From Anaerolineaceae bacterium (GTDB taxonomy: Bacteria; Chloroflexota; Anaerolineae; Anaerolineales; Anaerolineaceae): a stretch of DNA of 9,921 bases. The number at the start of each line of letters is the position of its first letter. Position 1 is the stretch's first letter. Below the pieces are notes generated by a model, which worked only from the letters and a program-made list of their open reading frames with translations, had not been told where the DNA came from and did not search any database. The stretch covers positions 1 to 9,921 of the forward strand of contig DAIEPS010000058.1 in assembly GCA_027348305.1 (NCBI GenBank). Direction: 5' to 3'. Shown here in pieces: positions 5,401 through 9,921 of this stretch. A program made the translations under genes and the position numbers.

Positions 5401-7878
5401 ATGGAAAAACGAGTAAACCTAACCATTGACGGACGTGCCGTCAGCGTGCCAGCCGGAATGAACATCGTGGATGCCGCCAAAACGGTGGGCATCACCATTC
5501 CGGTCTTTTGCCATCATCCAAAGCTCAAACCGGTGGGCATGTGCCGTCTCTGCCTGGTGGATATTGGCCGTCCGCAAGTGGACCGCGCCACCGGTGCCGC
5601 TGTCTTGAACGAAGACGGTACCCCCAAGATCGCCTTTGGTCCCAAACTTGAGACTGCCTGCACCACCCCAGTTTCTGAGGGCATGGTGGTTTGGGGCGCC
5701 ACAGAGAAAGTCATGGCCGCCCGCAAAGACATCCTTGAGTTTTTGCTCACTTCGCATCCGCTGGATTGCCCGGTCTGCGACAAAGGCGGTGAATGTCCGC
5801 TGCAGAACCAGACCATGGAATTCGGTTCAGCCGACAGCCGCTTCTTGTTGGACGAAAAAAGCCATGCCAAGAAACATTTTTCCCTGGGTGAACTGATCAC
5901 CCTCGACCGCGAACGCTGCATCCAATGCGCGCGCTGCGTGCGTTTTGAGGATCAGATCGCTGGCGACCCGGTGATCGGTTTCTACAACCGCGGACGCAAG
6001 CTGGAGATTGCCACCTATTCCGAACCCGGTTTTGATTCCATCTTTTCCGGTAATACCACTGACATCTGTCCCGTGGGGGCTCTGACCACCAATGATTTCC
6101 GCTTTGGTGCGCGTGCCTGGGAGATGAAACATAAACCCTCTGTTTGCAACCAATGCCCTGTGGGCTGCAACATCACCTACGACGTGCGCCGCGAAGCAAA
6201 AAGCAACGGCAAGACCGTGATCAAACGGATCATGCCTCGGCAGAATGAAGAAGTCAACGAGATCTGGATCTGCGATAAAGGCCGTTTTACTTATGCATAC
6301 GCTGAAAGCCCCGAGCGCCTGACCCAGCCGCTGGTGCGCAAGAACGACGAACTGGTTCCCGTCAGTTGGGATGAAGCCCTGCAAACGGCTTCAGAAAAAC
6401 TCCAGGCTGCGGGTAAAAGCGTCTATGCACTGGTTAGCGGCAGATTGTCACTTGAAGACCTATACGCTGTCAAAACCCTGACCAACCAGGTCAAGGGCAA
6501 GATCAGCCTTTACGCCAACATGGGCGGCGGGGAATGGGTTACACGCGTGGGCATGACCCCCGGTTCTGATCTCTCAAAACTCGAAAAAGGCTCCACCATC
6601 CTGGTGTTTGGCTCAGACCTGCACGAAGAGGCACCGATCTGGTGGCTGCGCGTCAAGCAGGCTGCCGAACGCGGTGTCACCCTGGTGAACGCCTCGGCAC
6701 GCAAGACCCGCCTGGATCTATTTGCATCATTCAATCTCACCTATGCTTACGGCGAAGAAGAAAAAGCCGTGCGCGAATTATTTGAAGCTTCTTCCGATGC
6801 GGCAAAAGCTGTCAGCGGTGCGGCGAACCTTGTGGTCTTCATGGGCAGCGACGGCATGGGACAGGCTCAAACCACCGCCCTGGCCGGGTTGATCGCCGAA
6901 GGGTTGGTCAAGACCTCGCATTTCGGCAAACCCAACAACGGACTCATCCCCGTCTGGCAAACCGCCAACGAACAGGGCGCCTATGAACTGGGTATTCTGC
7001 CTGATGAGACCATGGCAGACGGCATCAGCGCCACCATGGCGCTTTATGTCGCCGGCGCCGACCCCGCCGCGGAAAACCCAACCCTGCGGGAGGCCATGCA
7101 AAAAGCCGGCTGCATCATCGTCCAGGACCTTTTCCTGACCGAGACCGCCAAAATGGCGGATGTTGTGCTGCCCACTCAGGCTATCATGGAACGCGATGGA
7201 ACAATGGTTTCAGGCGAAAGACGCGCTCAAAAATTCGGCGCTGCCGTCCCTGCTGCCAGGAATACCAAAGCAGATTTCGAAATCACTTCCGTGCTGCTTG
7301 AAAAACTGGGCGGAGAAAAGCTTCCTGCCAATGCAGAAGAGCTCTACACCCTGCTTGCCAAAAAAGAATCAAACTTCAAAACAGTGTCTTTCAAAGCACT
7401 TTCTGAAACTCACGAACAATCGCCGCTGATGGGCCGCAACGAGGTTTACTATGGCGGCACCGGTTATGCGAATGACTTTGGGTTGGGCGTGACCTTGCCA
7501 TTGGTCACCGGAGAGAACGGCATGCCACGAAAAACGCTGATGCCGGATGTCGTCAAACCGACCCGCAATCAGCGCCTTGCCTTGCCCGTAACGCACCTCT
7601 ACGATCAAAGCAAGGCGGTGCATGCCAGCCTCTTGAAAGACCGCATTGCCAATACCTTAAGCTTGCACCCCGAGGATGCAGAAGCGCTAAAAGCAGAAAA
7701 CGGCGCGCTTGTTACCCTCAAATTTGGCAATGCTGAGTATGAACAAAAAGTAACGGTCTCTTCAGATCAACCCAAAGGCACGCTGCTGGTCACCCGCAAT
7801 TGCGGCTTACCCGTCTGGCAGCCCGAAGCCGTGGAGATCGTGGTCAACACCCCGACGACTGAGCGAGGAGCACTATGA
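5401..7878 (+). CDS. nuoG: NADH-quinone oxidoreductase subunit G (75-kDa, Fe-S relay)
   Basis: An 825-residue Fe-S subunit carrying electrons from the FMN module towards NuoI. Ligand sets appear in order: [2Fe-2S] N1b C37, C48, C51, C87; N5 with its histidine, H119, C123, C126, C132; N4 C173, C176, C179, C223; and the extra cluster N7, C249, C252, C256, C291. About 35 residues separate C51 and C87, a longer insert than in many homologues. Residues 300-825 are the molybdopterin-oxidoreductase-like domain, which in complex I holds no molybdenum; ADVVLPTQAIMERDGT (586-601) is recognisable, and the end (about 745-815) resembles the dinucleotide-binding domain. The ATG at 5401 has GGAG ten bases upstream; the same frame is open back into nuoF but without support. 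The stop overlaps nuoH as ATGA. Confidence 0.97.
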   Translation: MEKRVNLTIDGRAVSVPAGMNIVDAAKTVGITIPVFCHHPKLKPVGMCRLCLVDIGRPQVDRATGAAVLNEDGTPKIAFGPKLETACTTPVSEGMVVWGATEKVMAARKDILEFLLTSHPLDCPVCDKGGECPLQNQTMEFGSADSRFLLDEKSHAKKHFSLGELITLDRERCIQCARCVRFEDQIAGDPVIGFYNRGRKLEIATYSEPGFDSIFSGNTTDICPVGALTTNDFRFGARAWEMKHKPSVCNQCPVGCNITYDVRREAKSNGKTVIKRIMPRQNEEVNEIWICDKGRFTYAYAESPERLTQPLVRKNDELVPVSWDEALQTASEKLQAAGKSVYALVSGRLSLEDLYAVKTLTNQVKGKISLYANMGGGEWVTRVGMTPGSDLSKLEKGSTILVFGSDLHEEAPIWWLRVKQAAERGVTLVNASARKTRLDLFASFNLTYAYGEEEKAVRELFEASSDAAKAVSGAANLVVFMGSDGMGQAQTTALAGLIAEGLVKTSHFGKPNNGLIPVWQTANEQGAYELGILPDETMADGISATMALYVAGADPAAENPTLREAMQKAGCIIVQDLFLTETAKMADVVLPTQAIMERDGTMVSGERRAQKFGAAVPAARNTKADFEITSVLLEKLGGEKLPANAEELYTLLAKKESNFKTVSFKALSETHEQSPLMGRNEVYYGGTGYANDFGLGVTLPLVTGENGMPRKTLMPDVVKPTRNQRLALPVTHLYDQSKAVHASLLKDRIANTLSLHPEDAEALKAENGALVTLKFGNAEYEQKVTVSSDQPKGTLLVTRNCGLPVWQPEAVEIVVNTPTTERGAL

Positions 7879-8879
7879 CATTTGGTTTATTCCTGGAATG
7901 GTTTATCAAATCACTGGTGGTCATCCTTGCCATGACGATCGGCTTCGCCTATGTGACCTGGTTTGAACGCCGCGTGCTGGCCAAATTTCAAGCGCGCATC
8001 GGTCCGAACCGCGCCGGCAAGGAAGGTCTCTTGCAGCCGGTGGCTGATGCCCTCAAATTGATCTTCAAAGAAGAACTGGTGCCTGCCAATGCCGATAAAC
8101 TGATCTTTATTTTGGCACCGGTCATCACCATGATCCCCGCCTTGATCATCACCGGCGTGGTGCCCTGGGGACCGCCCATCACTCTCTTCGGCAAGACATT
8201 CACCCTGTCCGTCTCGGATATCAACCTGGGCGTACTCTTCATCCTCACCGTGACCTCCATCTCGATCTACGGCATCACATTGGCCGGTTGGTCTTCAAAC
8301 AATAAATATGCCACCATGGGCGGTCTGCGCGCCACAGCCCAGATGATCAGCTATGAACTGGCGCTTGGTCTGGCGTTTATCGGACCCATCCTGATCGCAG
8401 GATCCATGGGCATCAACGACATCGTCAACGCACAACAACATGTTTGGTTTGTCATCTATCAACCGCTTGGTGCGATCATCTACATGATCGCCGCCATTGC
8501 CGAGATCAACCGTTCACCTTTTGATATGCCCGAAGCGGAACAAGAACTGACTGCCGGTTACCACACTGAGTACAGTGGTATGAAATTCGCCCTGTTTTTC
8601 ATGGCTGAATACATCAAGATGATTGCCATCTGTATGATCGGCGCCTCCCTCTTTTTAGGCGGATATTGGGGACCCGGCGTGGCTGCTTACCCCTGGCTCG
8701 GACCGCTTTACCTGTTCATCAAAGTGGTGATTCTGCTCTTCGTGTTGGTTTGGATCAGAGCCACCCTGCCGCGTTTCAGATATGACCGCCTGATGGCCTT
8801 CGGCTGGAAAATCTTGTTTCCACTGGCGCTGCTTAATGTGATGGTTACCGCACTGGTGATCACCCTGGTTGGAGGTTAA
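7875..8879 (+). CDS. nuoH: NADH-quinone oxidoreductase subunit H (ND1)
   Basis: A 334-residue membrane subunit with about eight helices that links the peripheral arm to the proton-pumping arm and forms the quinone entry channel. Family blocks are ERRVLAKFQARIGPNRAG (31-48), LQPVADALKLIFKEE (53-67), the acidic loop AEINRSPFDMPEAEQEL (209-225) with E210, E220, E222 and E224, GYHTEYSGMKFALFFMAEY (228-246), and RATLPRFRYDRLM (295-307) near the C-terminus. Length is normal. AGGAG stands four bases before the ATG, which overlaps the nuoG stop by 4 nt. The nuoI start follows one base after its stop. Confidence 0.98.
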   Translation: MTFGLFLEWFIKSLVVILAMTIGFAYVTWFERRVLAKFQARIGPNRAGKEGLLQPVADALKLIFKEELVPANADKLIFILAPVITMIPALIITGVVPWGPPITLFGKTFTLSVSDINLGVLFILTVTSISIYGITLAGWSSNNKYATMGGLRATAQMISYELALGLAFIGPILIAGSMGINDIVNAQQHVWFVIYQPLGAIIYMIAAIAEINRSPFDMPEAEQELTAGYHTEYSGMKFALFFMAEYIKMIAICMIGASLFLGGYWGPGVAAYPWLGPLYLFIKVVILLFVLVWIRATLPRFRYDRLMAFGWKILFPLALLNVMVTALVITLVGG

Positions 8880-8880
8880 G

Positions 8881-9372
8881 ATGCTGCGTGGAATGTTTAC
8901 CACTTTAAAAGCACTTTTTGAGAAACCCGTCACGATTCAGTATCCCGAACAGAAACGGCCGGTGCGTGTGCGTTATCGCGGGCGGCATGAACTGAAACGC
9001 TACGACAACGGCCTGGAGAAATGCATTGGCTGTGCTCTATGTGCCGCGGCCTGCCCGGCGGACGCCATCTTTGTGGAAGCCGCTGAAAACACGGATGACG
9101 AACGTTATTCCCCTGGTGAACGTTATGCCAGCACTTATGAGATCAATATGCTGCGCTGCATCTTCTGCGGTTTTTGTGAAGATGCCTGCCCCACCGAAGC
9201 GATCGTGCTTGAGCACGATTACGAACTGGCTTACACCGACCGCGCGTCAGCGATCTTCACCAAAGATAAATTGATCGTGAAAGTTCCGATGGGCGGCAGC
9301 CCCACACCGCAAAAAACCGAACCCGGCTTGTATACACGTTCGGTACCTGAGATGAAAGACCCCGTGGATTAG
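8881..9372 (+). CDS. nuoI: NADH-quinone oxidoreductase subunit I (two [4Fe-4S] clusters)
   Basis: A 163-residue ferredoxin-like subunit passing electrons through clusters N6a and N6b to N2. Two classic C-x2-C-x2-C-x3-CP motifs are present: C48, C51, C54, C58 and C93, C96, C99, C103. RVRYRGRHELKRY (29-41) before the first motif is typical of the family. The C-terminal tail after about 120 is less conserved. The ATG at 8881 has GGAGG (8871-8875) five bases upstream; an in-frame TTG at 8869 lies at the end of nuoH and overlaps that ribosome-binding site, so it is rejected. GGGAGG for the next gene begins at the last base of its stop codon. Confidence 0.97.
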   Translation: MLRGMFTTLKALFEKPVTIQYPEQKRPVRVRYRGRHELKRYDNGLEKCIGCALCAAACPADAIFVEAAENTDDERYSPGERYASTYEINMLRCIFCGFCEDACPTEAIVLEHDYELAYTDRASAIFTKDKLIVKVPMGGSPTPQKTEPGLYTRSVPEMKDPVD

Positions 9373-9382
9373 GGAGGCGCGC

Positions 9383-9901
9383 ATGATATTAAACCTACTC
9401 TTATTTCTGGCTCTGGCGGTGATCGCTATCGCCGCAGCGGCAGGCCTGATTCTCAGCCGCAACACCGTTTACTCGGCTCTATTTCTGATCATCAATTTTT
9501 TGGCCGTGGCTGTCGTTTACCTGGTGATGGGTGCGCCCTTCATCGCACTGGCCCAGATCACCGTTTACGCCGGCGCCATCATGGTGCTCTTCCTCTTCGT
9601 TATCATGCTCCTGGGGGCTGAAAAGCCCAAGGAAGTTGAGCAGATGAAGTGGCAGCGTCCGCTTGCGATCGTTCTGGCCGGTGCCATCCTGGTGGAGGGT
9701 GTTTATGCTCTCATCACCCGTGTGGCAGTGACCGTCACCACCAGCCCCGCAACCGCTGCGTTATCAGACCCCAAAACATTGGGGATCAGCCTTTATACCA
9801 AATATTCACTTCCCTTCGAGATCACTTCTGTCGTTCTGCTGGTAGCCGCCATTGGCGCCGTTGTTTTGACCAAAAAAACCAAGAAAGAGGCAGGTAAATA
9901 A
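9383..9901 (+). CDS. nuoJ: NADH-quinone oxidoreductase subunit J (ND6)
   Basis: A 172-residue membrane subunit with five predicted helices: about 3-23, 28-50, 53-77, 91-113 and 145-163. Helix 3 carries the family signature AQITVYAGAIMVLFLFVIML, with Y62 in the segment known in homologues to form a pi-bulge that rearranges during turnover. The segment GISLYTKYSLPFEITSVVLL (134-153) is also typical of NuoJ. Helix 4 is followed by a Thr/Ala-rich loop. GGGAGG (9372-9377) is five bases before the ATG. It ends one base before nuoK. Confidence 0.96.
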   Translation: MILNLLLFLALAVIAIAAAAGLILSRNTVYSALFLIINFLAVAVVYLVMGAPFIALAQITVYAGAIMVLFLFVIMLLGAEKPKEVEQMKWQRPLAIVLAGAILVEGVYALITRVAVTVTTSPATAALSDPKTLGISLYTKYSLPFEITSVVLLVAAIGAVVLTKKTKKEAGK

Positions 9902-9902
9902 T

Positions 9903-9921
9903 ATGATCCCTATCGTATATC
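9903..9921 (+). CDS. nuoK: NADH-quinone oxidoreductase subunit K, 5' end only
   Basis: Only six codons are visible (MIPIVY) before the window ends. The peptide matches the usual NuoK beginning, and the position directly after nuoJ is where nuoK always stands in this gene order. An AGG (9892-9894) eight bases before the ATG could serve as ribosome-binding site. NuoK is a three-helix membrane-arm subunit in the proton path. The assignment rests mainly on position. Confidence 0.8.

Overview
This window holds most of a complex I operon (NADH:quinone oxidoreductase) in the canonical order nuoA-B-C-D-E-F-G-H-I-J, all on the + strand from 1011 to 9901. The first six codons of nuoK run off the right edge. 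Divergent to it, on the - strand at 289-705, is a single gene for a small type-1 copper protein (cupredoxin/plastocyanin-like) carrying a lipoprotein signal. The far left (1-234) has no supportable gene but contains a perfect 28-bp palindrome and repeat-like sequence.

The source is bacterial. The non-fused nuoC and nuoD, the NADH-oxidising module nuoEFG, a NuoG with a long insert in its [2Fe-2S] domain plus an intact N7 cluster motif, and a lipid-anchored cupredoxin with a low-complexity Ala/Thr/Pro linker would all suit Chloroflexota (Anaerolineae-like). That placement is inference from general protein character, not from a search. The operon is of moderate GC content, and the intergenic stretches are strongly AT-rich.

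Layout: 1-234 intergenic with palindrome and imperfect inverted repeat; 235-264 intrinsic terminator serving the cupredoxin gene; 289-705 cupredoxin lipoprotein (-); 710-729 its Shine-Dalgarno partly in a hairpin; 774-803 its near-consensus promoter; 804-1010 AT-rich nuo leader with a nested dyad; 1011-9901 nuoA-J; 9903-9921 start of nuoK.

The nuo genes are packed with either overlaps (A/B 10 nt, D/E 4 nt, E/F 8 nt, G/H 4 nt) or gaps of at most about 10 nt, nearly all with clear Shine-Dalgarno sites, so they are almost certainly one translationally coupled transcript. E, F and G take electrons from NADH through FMN and Fe-S clusters. B, C, D and I form the connecting arm to the quinone site. 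A, H, J and K belong to the membrane arm; the antiporter-like L, M and N would be expected just beyond the window. The cupredoxin is an exported copper electron carrier and may act in the same respiratory chain, but nothing in the sequence links it functionally to complex I beyond being next door.

I found no undescribed system here. The core is an ordinary complex I operon. The points most worth a second look are the left-hand palindrome, the copper-loop spacing of the cupredoxin, the N7 spacing in NuoG, an extra cysteine beside cluster N2 in NuoB, and the dyad in the nuo leader.
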